Shown here in pieces: positions 1-8,913 of a stretch of 64,000 bases of DNA (positions are counted from its first letter, which is position 1; each line of letters opens with the position of its first letter). Location: assembly GCA_913043285.1 (NCBI GenBank), contig CAJWML010000006.1, forward strand, positions 115,100-179,099, given 5' to 3'. Below the pieces are notes generated by a model. The model did not search any database. It worked only from the letters and a program-made list of their open reading frames with translations, and was not told the DNA's origin. This stretch comes from CAKZNE01 sp002695025 (GTDB lineage Bacteria > Bacteroidota > Bacteroidia > Flavobacteriales > Schleiferiaceae). A program made the translations under genes and the position numbers.

Positions 1-982
1 CATTGATCAGTACCGTAAAACGATCATATTCTTTTTTGGAGGCGTAGGGGTAGTCGCCCTTCCGATTATTAAAGCCTTCAATAAAGTACCAGAGCATTTG
101 TGAAACCAGATGTGCTGTGCGACCCTGGTTATCAAATTCAGGGTTGAGCTCGTAAATACCGAAGGAGGATACCTTGTCACTGATACCAGCGTAGCGGCTC
201 AGGGCGCAGGCTTCCTCACCACTGAAGCCGTTGGGGGAATGGTTCAGGTTTCCAGGGGCATCCGCCTGCCGTAGGGCAGATAGGTCAAAGCTCACAATGT
301 CCGCATCACGGAGAATAGGCTCGGCTTCGCGGATGTTGTTACGGAAAATACCCAGGCGGTGCACGTCAAAATACATGCGCTCCATGAGGTCTATCTCGTC
401 CTGGTTGACAAAGTAGGTCTGGTAGCCAATGTTGCTGTAATTATAAAGAATATAAGGCTTTTCCAAAACAATGAAGCTAAGGAAATTATCCGCCCCGGTC
501 TTTGCATCATGGCGGCCCAGGTCAAAACGTGAATCTATGGATACCAGGTTTACGGTTTGCTCCATGCCATCGTAAGCCCGGTAATTGGCATAGGTAAGAT
601 CCTGCCCTCCTCCTATAATAATCGGGGTTATCCCTTTTTTCAGGAGATGGTGGATCACTTCTTTCACCGCTATATAGGAATCCCTCAGGCTTTCACCACT
701 GTAAATATTTCCAAGATCACATATAGGGCTTTGCCACTTGCCTTTAAAAAGAGTGTACAGGTAACTGCGCACGGAATCAGGTGCCTGGGCAGCTCCCCGG
801 TTGTTGTTGGTGCCCCGGTCTTCCATAACTCCGATAATGGCGATCTTGCAATGCTCAAGGTCCGGTATGCCTTCGATTTCCGTGTGTTTCGCAATGTGAT
901 GGACCAGGGCCTGGGGGTGAAGATGTTCGTTGTCTTCTATAAGACTCTGGCGTACAGGGGCTAGGAAATCTTCAAGATTCAT
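1..982 (-). CDS. Arginase/ureohydrolase-fold protein (formimidoylglutamase-like), C-terminus beyond window
   Basis: Arginase-fold protein of the group usually labelled formimidoylglutamase in Bacteroidota. The frame opens at ATG 982 and is still open at base 1, so about 327 residues are visible. Landmarks in order: DRG and GAAQAPDSVR (residues 55-72), GGGQDLT (124-130), SIDSRFD (148-154), SFDLS (231-235). Catalytic members carry GGDH, DAHxD and DxD at these places. Here three of the six Mn ligands are changed (His to Gln127, His to Arg152, Asp to Ser235), so dinuclear hydrolase chemistry is unlikely. The start overlaps the topA stop by 4 bp (ATGA), so the two are probably cotranscribed. From memory of flavobacterial genomes, a gene like this often lies between topA and the gldKLMN secretion genes; that neighbour would be outside the window. 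Confidence 0.8.
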   Translation of the reverse strand, partial: MNLEDFLAPVRQSLIEDNEHLHPQALVHHIAKHTEIEGIPDLEHCKIAIIGVMEDRGTNNNRGAAQAPDSVRSYLYTLFKGKWQSPICDLGNIYSGESLRDSYIAVKEVIHHLLKKGITPIIIGGGQDLTYANYRAYDGMEQTVNLVSIDSRFDLGRHDAKTGADNFLSFIVLEKPYILYNYSNIGYQTYFVNQDEIDLMERMYFDVHRLGIFRNNIREAEPILRDADIVSFDLSALRQADAPGNLNHSPNGFSGEEACALSRYAGISDKVSSFGIYELNPEFDNQGRTAHLVSQMLWYFIEGFNNRKGDYPYASKKEYDRFTVLIN

Positions 983-3297
983 TTTTTGCGGGGCTTACGC
1001 TTTTTAGGTTCAGGTGTAGCATTCATGATCTCCAGGCATTCTTCCCGGGTGAGGGTTGCAGGTTCCTTATCTTTAGGGATCTTATAATTCTTTCTGCCGG
1101 ATTTGATATAGGGTCCGTAGCGCCCGTTCAACACCTCTATAACCGGTTTTTCCTCGTCAAAACGGGCAATGAATTTTTCCTTGTCGGCCTGCTGTTTGGC
1201 TTTGATCAGTTCGATAGCCCTTTCCAGGGTTATGGACATCGGATCGTCACCCTCTTTGGGTTTCATAGACACAAAGTTGTTGCCATGACGGACATAAGGG
1301 CCAAAGCGTCCCACGTTGGCAGAAACCGGAAGATCTTCAAATTCGCCCAGCTTACGGGGAAGTTTAAATAGCTCGAGTGCTTCTTCCAGGGTAATGTCAT
1401 TGATATGCTGACCCTTCATCAGGCTGGCAAACTCCGGCTTTTCTTCGTCATCGGCCTCACCGATCTGTATCATCGGGCCGTAGCGCCCGATACGGGCATA
1501 CACCGGCTTACCGCTTTTGGGATCCTGGCCTAAGAGTCTTTCTCCTTTGGCGCGGTCGGAATTTTCTTCAACATCTTTAAGGTGCGGGTGAAAATCTTTG
1601 TAAAAAGAGTCGATCATCCGGTCCCATTGCTCTCTGCCCCGTGCAATCTCATCAAATTGTTCTTCTACGTTGGCGGTAAAGTGGTAATCCATGATGTCCT
1701 TAAAATGCTCCACCAAAAAGTCGTTCACCACCATCCCTATATCAGTAGGAATAAGTTTGCCTTTATCGGCACCGGTAGTTTCAGATAGTTTGTTTTGCTT
1801 CACTTGGCTACCGGTCAGTACATACTGAACATAATTTCGTTTTTCACCTTCCAGGTCCGATTTCTCTACGTAATTCCTTTTTTGGATGGTAGAAATGGTA
1901 GGGGCATAGGTGGAGGGTCTGCCAATTCCCAGTTCCTCCAGTTTCTTCACCAGACTGGCTTCCGTAAAGCGTGGAGGATGTTTAGTGAAACGTTGTGTAG
2001 CGGATAACTCAGAGGCATTCAGGTGTTCACCTTTTTCAGAAGCGGGCAGCATTCCTTCCTGTTCATCGCTCTCATCATCATCCGTGCCTTCCAGGTATAC
2101 CTTCAGGAAACCTTCAAATTTGATCACTTCACCACGCGCTACAAATTCCAGCTCTTTCTGTGGTGTGGATATCCTGAGTACTGTTCTTTCCAGTTCTGCA
2201 TCGCTCATTTGTGAAGCAATGGTGCGCTTCCAGATAAGGTCGTATAGTTTTTTTTGGTTGGCATCAGTACCAGCTGAATGCTTATCCATGAAGGTAGGGC
2301 GGATGGCTTCGTGAGCTTCTTGTGCGCCTTTGCTTTTGGTGGAATATTTACGGGTTTGGGCAAACTTTTCTCCATACTGGTCATGGATTTCCTTTCGGGC
2401 AGTATTCAGCGCCAGGTCCGAAAGATTTACCGAATCCGTACGCATATAGGTTATATGACCGGATTCGTAAAGTTTTTGTGCTACAGACATGGTTTGCGCC
2501 ACCGAGAAATACAGCTTCCGGGAAGCTTCCTGTTGTAGGGTGGAAGTTGTAAAAGGAGCAGCCGGTGATTTTTTGGCCGGTTTGGTTTCAATGCTGTTGA
2601 TGTGGAAAGAGTGGCCTTTGCATCCTTCCAGGAATTTTTTAGCCTCTTCTTCTGTCTCAAAACGACTGCTTAACTCAGCTTTAATGGATTTGCCATCGGA
2701 GTTGGTAAATTCACCCACCACACGGAAAAAGGAAACTGCTTTAAAGTTGCGGATCTCTTTTTCCCGCTCTACGATCAAACGTACTGCTACAGATTGTACA
2801 CGCCCGGCCGATAAGCCCCGCTGCACTTTTTTCCAAAGTATCGGTGATAGTTCAAATCCCACCAGCCGATCCAGTACTCTACGGGCTTGTTGGGCATTTA
2901 CCAGGTTCTGATCAATGCGCCTCGGGTTCTGAATAGCTTTCTCAATGGCCGGTTTGGTGATCTCGTGGAAAACAATGCGGTTGGTGGTGCCGGGATTCAG
3001 GTTCAGTGCCTCAGCCAAATGCCAGGCAATAGCCTCTCCTTCCCGGTCCTCATCCGATGCCAGCCATACCGTTTCAGCATCCTTGGTTAGCTTCTTGAGC
3101 TTGTTTACCACTTCCTTCTTCTCCTTGGGAACCGCATACTTGGGAGCATAATTATTTTCAATATCAATCCCCATATCTTTGGCTATCAGGTCCCGAATGT
3201 GGCCATAACTAGACTCTACCTGGAAGTCTTTTCCCAGGTATTTACCAATGGTCTTGGCCTTGGCAGGGGACTCTACAATTACTAAGTTCTTTGGCAT
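979..3297 (-). CDS. topA: DNA topoisomerase I
   Basis: Type IA topoisomerase, relaxing negative supercoils; 772 aa from ATG 3297. The frame runs 48 codons further upstream, but MPKNLVIVESPAKAKTIG at this ATG is the family N-terminus, so the extension is rejected. Domains: Toprim at 1-140 with the DEDREGE acidic motif near 82-88, then the gate domains with active-site Tyr284 in HITYMRTDS. The C-terminus carries three repeats centred on GR[YF]GP instead of zinc fingers, as usual in Bacteroidota, and ends in a basic tail (PKKRKPRKK). The stop overlaps the start of the arginase-like gene. Transcribed away from miaB across a 165-bp intergenic region. Confidence 0.97.
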   Translation of the reverse strand: MPKNLVIVESPAKAKTIGKYLGKDFQVESSYGHIRDLIAKDMGIDIENNYAPKYAVPKEKKEVVNKLKKLTKDAETVWLASDEDREGEAIAWHLAEALNLNPGTTNRIVFHEITKPAIEKAIQNPRRIDQNLVNAQQARRVLDRLVGFELSPILWKKVQRGLSAGRVQSVAVRLIVEREKEIRNFKAVSFFRVVGEFTNSDGKSIKAELSSRFETEEEAKKFLEGCKGHSFHINSIETKPAKKSPAAPFTTSTLQQEASRKLYFSVAQTMSVAQKLYESGHITYMRTDSVNLSDLALNTARKEIHDQYGEKFAQTRKYSTKSKGAQEAHEAIRPTFMDKHSAGTDANQKKLYDLIWKRTIASQMSDAELERTVLRISTPQKELEFVARGEVIKFEGFLKVYLEGTDDDESDEQEGMLPASEKGEHLNASELSATQRFTKHPPRFTEASLVKKLEELGIGRPSTYAPTISTIQKRNYVEKSDLEGEKRNYVQYVLTGSQVKQNKLSETTGADKGKLIPTDIGMVVNDFLVEHFKDIMDYHFTANVEEQFDEIARGREQWDRMIDSFYKDFHPHLKDVEENSDRAKGERLLGQDPKSGKPVYARIGRYGPMIQIGEADDEEKPEFASLMKGQHINDITLEEALELFKLPRKLGEFEDLPVSANVGRFGPYVRHGNNFVSMKPKEGDDPMSITLERAIELIKAKQQADKEKFIARFDEEKPVIEVLNGRYGPYIKSGRKNYKIPKDKEPATLTREECLEIMNATPEPKKRKPRKK

Positions 3298-3425
3298 TTC
3301 CGAAGCGGTATTTGAGTGTTTTTGAAACCGCCAAAATAAATCAAATGTTTTCGAATGGTGCAAATGAATGATGACCAGAACGTTAAAGTTGGTCTGCCAA
3401 ACTGGCACAAGCGGAATGCTATTTG

Positions 3426-3433
3426 TAGCTTTG
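3426..3433 (+). promoter_or_regulatory. Bacteroidota -7 box (TAGCTTTG) upstream of miaB
   Basis: TAGCTTTG matches the TAnnTTTG consensus and lies 29 bp before the miaB ATG. No TTTG or TTG stands 17-23 bp further upstream, so only half of the promoter is recognisable. Confidence 0.5.
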
Positions 3434-3462
3434 CGGTACAAATTTTAGATGACTAAAGGCTG

Positions 3463-4908
3463 ATGGCTAACTTGGTAAACGAAAAGGAAATAAATGAATC
3501 CCGGCAGGGGGAAACGGTGTTGCTGGAAGACGGGATCAACGAAAAGAAGCTGTATATAGAAAGCTACGGTTGCCAGATGAATTTTTCAGATAGTGAAATT
3601 GTAGCGTCCATACTTTCCAAAGAAGGATACGGTACTACCCGTAATATGGAGGAGGCGGACCTAGTACTTCTCAATACCTGCAGCATTCGTGATAAAGCGG
3701 AGCAAACCGTTCGGAAACGCCTTACCAGCTTCAACAAAATAAAGAACGAAAGGCCCGAGATGAAGATCGGGGTGTTGGGCTGTATGGCAGAACGCCTGAA
3801 GAGTAAATTACTGGACGAGGAGAAACTGGTAGACCTGGTGGTTGGCCCTGACGCGTATCGTGATCTGCCCAACCTGGTTAAGGAAATAGATGCCGGGCGC
3901 AAGGCTGTTAACGTGATCCTTTCCAAAGAGGAAACGTATGCGGATGTAAACCCGGTGCGATTGGGTAGCAATGGCGTCACTGCTTTTGTATCCATTACAC
4001 GGGGTTGTGATAATATGTGTACATTTTGCGTGGTACCCTTCACCCGGGGACGTGAACGTAGCCGGAATCCGGAAACCATTGTGGAAGAGTGCCAGCAACT
4101 TTGGACCAATGGCTATAAGGAGGTTACTCTGTTAGGCCAGAATGTAGACTCCTATTTATGGTATGGAGGTGGCCTGAAAAAAGATTTTGAAAAGGCCAGT
4201 GAAGCGGCTAAAGCCACTGCTGTGCACTTTGCCGGACTCTTGGAAAAAGTAGCGTTGGCAGTGCCGGGAATGCGCATTCGTTTTTCTACTTCCAATCCCC
4301 AGGATATGTCGGATGACGTGCTGCATACGATTGCCCGGTATGGTAATATCTGCAATTACATCCACTTACCAGTGCAGTCGGGTTCCAGCCGTATCCTGGA
4401 ATTGATGAACCGCGGCCACAATCGTCAGGAGTACTTTGATCTCATCGACCGGGTAAAAAAGATAATTCCCGATTGCGGGATATCTCATGACATGATTACC
4501 GGCTTTCCCACCGAAACGGAAGAAGATCACCGGGAAACCCTCAGCCTGATGGAGTACGTGAAGTACGACTTCGGGTATATGTTTTATTATTCCGAGCGCC
4601 CCAATACTTATGCGGCACGGAAAATGGAGGATGATGTTCCTCTTGAAATTAAAAAACGCAGGCTTACCGAGATCATTGATCTTCAACAGCAACATTCGCT
4701 GGAACGCAACCAGGAGCAGATTGGGAAGGTGGAAGAGGTTTTGATTGAAGGAACTTCTAAAAAATCCGAAGACGACTGGTTTGGTCGCAGTACCCGGAAT
4801 ACTGTAGTGGTATTCCCGAAAGGGAATGAAAAACCGGGTGATTTTGTGAAAGTGAAGATACACGATTGTACGGCCGCAACATTATTAGGAGAAAGAATTG
4901 ATGAATAA
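3463..4908 (+). CDS. miaB: tRNA-2-methylthio-N6-dimethylallyladenosine synthase
   Basis: Radical-SAM methylthiotransferase that adds the 2-methylthio group to i6A37 of tRNAs reading UNN codons. 481 aa. The N-terminal UPF0004 domain has its three cluster ligands at Cys37 (YGCQMN), Cys73 (NTCSIRD) and Cys107 (LGCMAE). The radical-SAM cluster is CDNMCTFC (Cys182, 186, 189), followed by TRGRERSR. A TRAM domain occupies about the last 70 residues. The first gene of a plus-strand operon: the next start lies inside its last codons (8-bp overlap). The 25-residue polar extension before the first domain is usual for Bacteroidota MiaB. Confidence 0.97.
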   Translation: MANLVNEKEINESRQGETVLLEDGINEKKLYIESYGCQMNFSDSEIVASILSKEGYGTTRNMEEADLVLLNTCSIRDKAEQTVRKRLTSFNKIKNERPEMKIGVLGCMAERLKSKLLDEEKLVDLVVGPDAYRDLPNLVKEIDAGRKAVNVILSKEETYADVNPVRLGSNGVTAFVSITRGCDNMCTFCVVPFTRGRERSRNPETIVEECQQLWTNGYKEVTLLGQNVDSYLWYGGGLKKDFEKASEAAKATAVHFAGLLEKVALAVPGMRIRFSTSNPQDMSDDVLHTIARYGNICNYIHLPVQSGSSRILELMNRGHNRQEYFDLIDRVKKIIPDCGISHDMITGFPTETEEDHRETLSLMEYVKYDFGYMFYYSERPNTYAARKMEDDVPLEIKKRRLTEIIDLQQQHSLERNQEQIGKVEEVLIEGTSKKSEDDWFGRSTRNTVVVFPKGNEKPGDFVKVKIHDCTAATLLGERIDE

Positions 4909-5314
4909 TCCAAAACTGTTTTTTGTTGTCCTCACTTTACTTACACTTGGCTACACAGGTTATGCACAGGAAAAAGTGGGTGAAAACTGGGTAGATAATA
5001 ACCTCACATTTGCCGTTACCAATGATCAAATAAAAGGCAAGGGTGTTTTTACCTTTTGCGTGATGGACACCACACAAGGGTACTGCGTGGAGAACCTGTC
5101 CACCGGTGTGGAGGTGAGGGTTTTTAACCGGGACGGCAAAGAGATATGGAAGGGTATTGGCAGTGGCCGGGCCAAAACGTTGAAGCTGGCAAAGCCGCTT
5201 CCTGAAGCAGATTACCTGATGATAAAGGCGTTTAAACCTCATGTGGTCAATCGTTCTACGGGTACATTGATACACCAGGATAAACCCATTGAAATAAAGT
5301 ATTATATAAAGTGA
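4901..5314 (+). CDS. Small secreted protein of unknown function
   Basis: 137 aa, not recognised. ATG 4901 overlaps the miaB stop by 8 bp; a TTG three bases upstream is possible but less likely. Residues 1-22 form a signal peptide ending in GYAQ. The mature part of about 115 residues is predicted mostly beta and has two cysteines (FTFC, GYC) that could pair. Its middle reads like a beta-sandwich domain. The next gene starts within its stop codon, so it is translated as part of the miaB - sigma-54 activator operon. No catalytic motif is visible. Confidence 0.85.
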   Translation: MNNPKLFFVVLTLLTLGYTGYAQEKVGENWVDNNLTFAVTNDQIKGKGVFTFCVMDTTQGYCVENLSTGVEVRVFNRDGKEIWKGIGSGRAKTLKLAKPLPEADYLMIKAFKPHVVNRSTGTLIHQDKPIEIKYYIK

Positions 5315-6573
5315 GCTCAATACAGGAGGTAAAACAACGGTACGGCATCATCGGGGCTTCCCCGCTTTTAGACCGTGCCCTCAACAAGGCCATGCAGGTG
5401 GCATCCACAGATATTTCCGTACTCATTACAGGTGAAAGTGGTGTGGGTAAAGAGGCTATTCCGCGTATCATCCACGGACAGTCACATCGTAAGCATAACC
5501 CCTATATAGCAGTAAACTGTGGGGCCATTCCTGAAGGAACCATTGATAGTGAGCTTTTTGGTCATGAAAAGGGAGCTTTTACCGGTGCTACAGGTACGCG
5601 TAAAGGATATTTTGAAGAAGCAGACGGTGGCACCATATTCCTGGATGAGGTGGGCGAGCTTCCCCTTTCTACACAGGTTCGTCTCTTAAGGGTTCTGGAA
5701 ACCGGTGAATTCATAAAGGTAGGATCTTCCAAAACCCAAAAGACCAATGTGCGGATAACAGCCGCCACCAATGTAGACCTCATCGATGCTATCCGCAAGG
5801 CAAAGTTCCGGGAAGACCTGTATTACCGTTTAAATACGGTAGAGATCAAAATACCGCCCTTGCGCGAACGAAAGGAAGATATTCACCTGATATTTCGCAA
5901 GTTTGTAGCTGATTTTGCCGATAAGTATCATTTACCACCTATCCGTTTGAGCAACGATGCCGTAGAGTTGCTCAAAAATTACCGCTGGCCGGGAAATATC
6001 CGGCAATTGCGGAACCTTGCCGAACAGCTTTCGGTGGTGGAGCAGGATCGTGAAATAGGTCCGGATATCTTAATGAATTATTTACCTGGCATCGGTAAAA
6101 GTGAGCTTCCAGCCTTGTATGCGGAGAAGAAGCAGCAGAGCGATTTCAGCAACGAACGCGAAATACTGTACAAGGTGCTTTTTGATATGAAGAACGATCT
6201 GACCGATCTTAAAAAGCTCACCCTTGAGCTGATGAAGAGTGGCGTTTCGGAAAAATTTCAGGAAAATAATAGTAAGCTGATCCATAAGATCTACGGGGAT
6301 GAAGAAGAGGAGGAGGCCATAAGTGAAGATCTCCAGGATGAGCGTCAACAGTACTTGCCTATCTATAAGGAGGGCAGTACTGAGGTTCACCATGAAACCT
6401 ATGATACGGATCATGAAACCGTAGAAGAGGAAAACCTCTCATTGCAGGATAAGGAGCTGGAACTGATTCGCAAAGCCCTGGAACGCAACAGCGGAAAACG
6501 TAAGGATGCCGCTGATGAACTGGGTATTTCGGAACGGACTTTGTACCGTAAGATAAAACAATACAATCTGTAG
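5311..6573 (+). CDS. Sigma-54 dependent transcriptional activator, no receiver domain
   Basis: AAA+ enhancer-binding protein that opens sigma-54 promoters. 420 aa from GTG 5311, which overlaps the preceding TGA. Walker A GESGVGKE at 41-48, the sigma-54 contact loop GAFTGA at 88-93, Walker B GTIFLDEVGEL at 107-117, arginine-rich sensor region near 180-190, and a Fis-type helix-turn-helix at about 380-420 (AADELGISERTLYRKIK). Only about 12 residues precede the AAA+ core, so there is no receiver, GAF or PAS sensor. A charged spacer of about 100 residues (280-375) separates ATPase and DNA-binding parts. It sits between miaB and lptE, a linkage common in Bacteroidota, and may serve envelope gene control (inference). 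Confidence 0.93.
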   Translation: MSSIQEVKQRYGIIGASPLLDRALNKAMQVASTDISVLITGESGVGKEAIPRIIHGQSHRKHNPYIAVNCGAIPEGTIDSELFGHEKGAFTGATGTRKGYFEEADGGTIFLDEVGELPLSTQVRLLRVLETGEFIKVGSSKTQKTNVRITAATNVDLIDAIRKAKFREDLYYRLNTVEIKIPPLRERKEDIHLIFRKFVADFADKYHLPPIRLSNDAVELLKNYRWPGNIRQLRNLAEQLSVVEQDREIGPDILMNYLPGIGKSELPALYAEKKQQSDFSNEREILYKVLFDMKNDLTDLKKLTLELMKSGVSEKFQENNSKLIHKIYGDEEEEEAISEDLQDERQQYLPIYKEGSTEVHHETYDTDHETVEEENLSLQDKELELIRKALERNSGKRKDAADELGISERTLYRKIKQYNL

Positions 6574-7076
6574 TGAAGAAGATCCTTGCCTTTTTTAGCC
6601 TGGCCCTGCTCATTGCTTCCTGTAACGGGGGATACTCTTTTACCGGGGGTGACGTAGGCGATGCCAAAACCATTTCCATTGACTTTTTCCAGAACAATGC
6701 CAGCCTGGTGCAACCGCAGTTGAGTCAGACATTCACCGAAACACTACGGGATATCTTCGTGCAACAAACGCCATTGGAGCTACAGGAGCGAAACGGTGAC
6801 CTTCATTTTGAAGGCTCTATAGTGGACTACAGGATTGAACCGATTAACGCCCAGGCTGATGATTTTGGAGCTGCTGCCCAAACCCGTTTAACTGTAACGG
6901 TAAATGTTATATTTACCAATAAATTAGAACCTAAGAAGAGCTTCGAGCAGAGGTTTTCGCGTTTTGCGGATTTTGATGCTTCGGAAGAGCTTTCCAGTGT
7001 GGAAGGAGTTTTGTTGGAACAAATATCACAGGAGCTCTCGGAAAATATATTGAACCAATCAATCGGTAGCTGGTAA
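6573..7076 (+). CDS. lptE: LPS assembly lipoprotein LptE
   Basis: Outer-membrane lipoprotein that plugs LptD during lipopolysaccharide insertion. 167 aa from GTG 6573, whose G is the last base of the preceding TAG. The signal peptide ends in a lipobox LIAS-Cys17. The mature start (YSFTGGD) and the following beta-alpha pattern are typical of the Bacteroidota LptE family, including the SLVQPQLSQTFTETLRD helix. Single-base overlap with the sigma-54 activator implies translational coupling. Confidence 0.9.
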   Translation: MKKILAFFSLALLIASCNGGYSFTGGDVGDAKTISIDFFQNNASLVQPQLSQTFTETLRDIFVQQTPLELQERNGDLHFEGSIVDYRIEPINAQADDFGAAAQTRLTVTVNVIFTNKLEPKKSFEQRFSRFADFDASEELSSVEGVLLEQISQELSENILNQSIGSW

Positions 7077-7079
7077 TAC

Positions 7080-8444
7080 GTGGACGCCCAGGAATTTACA
7101 ACTCTGCTTGAACGACCCGGTAAAATTCACCGGAAAGAAGTGACTGAGCTCAAAAAACTGGCGGCTCAATACCCGTACAGCCAGGCGGTACAACTTCTGT
7201 ACGCCTTACGCCTTAAAAATTCCAACGAGCATCTCTTTAACCAACAGCTGGGCAAAACGTCTATCCTTACCAATGATCGCACGGTTTTGTACGATCTCTT
7301 TGAAGGGGTGGAATCCATTCCCCGCGAGGAACTGGAAACTATGGATCCTGGAAAGCCGGTTCCGGAACCACTGGAGGAAAAAGACGTAACAGAGGGAATA
7401 TCAGAAGAAGTTGCGCCCCAGGAAAGAACGCAGGAAGAAGTCCCTGAAGAAAAAATGCCTGCCGAGCCGGTGGCTGAAAAAGAAATGGAAGAGCCAGCCC
7501 CTGAACCGGAGCCCCAGCCTGAAGCAGAGCAGGAGCCGGAGATTCATGAGGAAAATACGGAGAGCGAGGAAGGGCCTGCTGAGGAAGAAATGACGGCAGC
7601 CGAAAGAATTAGGGCCATCCTGGAGAGAAGCCGTAAAATGCGCGAGCAATACGAAGCCAAAAAGAAAGGCGGGTCGGAAAACTCGGCTATGGATGACCGC
7701 ATCCGGGGAATAAGGGAAAAGCTGGAAAGCCTGAAAAAGGATCGACCGGAAGAGCTTGAGCCCAAAGCTGAAGAAGCGGACAGTCAAGCGATTGAAGAAC
7801 CAAAGCCTGAAGCGGTAAAAGAAGAGCTGAGTGCTGAAACCCCTGAGATTCCTCAAGCGGAAGAAATTCAGGAAGAGGCCAATTCGGAGCCTGCTGTGGT
7901 TGAGCCGGAGGAAATTACCGCAGAAGATGAGGTTGTGGAAGAAGATAAGGGGGAAGTCTCGTTCCGGGAAGACTCGCAACCCGTATTCACCATTGATGAG
8001 GAAGAACCGGGATCTGAACGAAATAGTGGTGTGCGCCCACTGGATCCCGCTGAAAAACATAGCTTTTCCGATTGGCTGAAGAGGCTTTCGGAAGGGGATG
8101 ATACAAGTAACGAAAATACTGCTCCGCCCAAAGCCAGAATGGAAGAGGGGGCGATGGCCTTTGAGGAGAAGATCCAACTCTTCGATACCTTCGTGGAAAA
8201 GCTCCCAAAACTTAAGCAAAAGAGTAAAGAACCTGCTGCCTCCCGCCAGTTTAATATAAATGAGCTGCAAAGTTCAGGAGACGGGTCGCTGATAACCGAA
8301 ACCCTTGCTAAGGTGTACATTAAGCAGGGGCATTATGATAAAGCGATTAAGGCATATCAAATTCTGAAGTTGAAATATCCGGAAAAAAGTAGTTTCTTTG
8401 CCGACCAAATTTTGGAAATCAAAAAACTGAAAAAGAGTAAATAA
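7080..8444 (+). CDS. Acidic low-complexity protein with C-terminal TPR-like motif
   Basis: 454 aa from GTG 7080, three bases after the lptE stop. Residues 1-75 look folded and helical. From about 85 to 300 the chain is a Glu/Pro/Ala-rich disordered region with charged coiled-coil patches (AERIRAILERSRKMREQYEAK). The C-terminal 60 residues form a tetratricopeptide-like helical pair containing LAKVYIKQGHYDKAIKAYQ. No signal peptide or membrane segment, so it is probably cytosolic and acts as a scaffold (inference). A gene of this layout before secG is a recurrent Bacteroidota arrangement. The biased composition creates a long antisense frame that is not a gene. Confidence 0.88.
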   Translation: MDAQEFTTLLERPGKIHRKEVTELKKLAAQYPYSQAVQLLYALRLKNSNEHLFNQQLGKTSILTNDRTVLYDLFEGVESIPREELETMDPGKPVPEPLEEKDVTEGISEEVAPQERTQEEVPEEKMPAEPVAEKEMEEPAPEPEPQPEAEQEPEIHEENTESEEGPAEEEMTAAERIRAILERSRKMREQYEAKKKGGSENSAMDDRIRGIREKLESLKKDRPEELEPKAEEADSQAIEEPKPEAVKEELSAETPEIPQAEEIQEEANSEPAVVEPEEITAEDEVVEEDKGEVSFREDSQPVFTIDEEEPGSERNSGVRPLDPAEKHSFSDWLKRLSEGDDTSNENTAPPKARMEEGAMAFEEKIQLFDTFVEKLPKLKQKSKEPAASRQFNINELQSSGDGSLITETLAKVYIKQGHYDKAIKAYQILKLKYPEKSSFFADQILEIKKLKKSK

Positions 8445-8455
8445 GCCGGTTTGTT

Positions 8456-8845
8456 ATGACGATGTTGTTCTCTGTTTTGATAATCATTACCTGTGTGTTA
8501 CTTATCCTGATCGTATTGATCCAGAACCCTAAAGGAGGAGGTTTGAGTTCTTCTTTTGGCGGAGGTGGAACACAGCTTTTTGGCGGTGTGAAAAAAACAA
8601 CCGATTTTCTGGACCGTGGAACCTGGGCATTGGCCGTAGCACTAGTAGTGCTTGTTTTGGCTGCTAACGTTGTACTGAATCCTATGTACAACAGTGCTGC
8701 CGAAGGTAATGGATCCCGCATTGAAGAGGAGCTGAATACCATGCCACAAGCTAGCCCGGTTGCGCCTCCTCCCGCTCAGGGACAAGGACAAATGCTGCAA
8801 GAAGATATGCCTACCTCTGTTGATGAGGATGGAGGCGATGAATAA
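8456..8845 (+). CDS. secG: Preprotein translocase subunit SecG
   Basis: Small inner-membrane partner of SecYE. 129 aa. Two membrane helices, about residues 3-22 and 54-76, flank the family loop (VLIQNPKGGGLSSSFGGGG), which lies around residues 22-42. The extra Gln/Pro/Glu-rich tail of about 45 residues is typical for Bacteroidota. Last gene of the operon that starts at miaB; a strong terminator follows. Confidence 0.95.
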   Translation: MTMLFSVLIIITCVLLILIVLIQNPKGGGLSSSFGGGGTQLFGGVKKTTDFLDRGTWALAVALVVLVLAANVVLNPMYNSAAEGNGSRIEEELNTMPQASPVAPPPAQGQGQMLQEDMPTSVDEDGGDE

Positions 8846-8869
8846 ATACTTCCTTTAAAGAACTTTAAA

Positions 8870-8898
8870 AACCCTGCAATTCAATTGCGGGGTTTTTT
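8870..8898 (+). terminator. Intrinsic terminator after secG
   Basis: Arms AACCCTGCAAT and ATTGCGGGGTT around a TCA loop (one G-T pair), followed by six T. Ends the miaB-secG operon. Confidence 0.9.
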
Positions 8899-8913
8899 AT
8901 TTTCGGGAGTTCT

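Noticed and set aside
557..964. 135-aa plus-strand ORF
   Set aside because: Antisense to the arginase-family gene, whose reading frame is clear from family motifs; no signal, domain or promoter of its own.
3402..3421. TGGCAC near miaB as a sigma-54 promoter
   Set aside because: TGGCAC is present at 3403-3408, but no TTGC follows at 5 bp; the nearest ATGC is 7 bp away. The TAGCTTTG box explains the promoter better.
7401..8270. 289-aa minus-strand ORF
   Set aside because: Shadow of the Glu/Pro-rich repeat protein. GAA/GAG-rich codons read backwards give Phe/Leu/Arg-rich text without domains.
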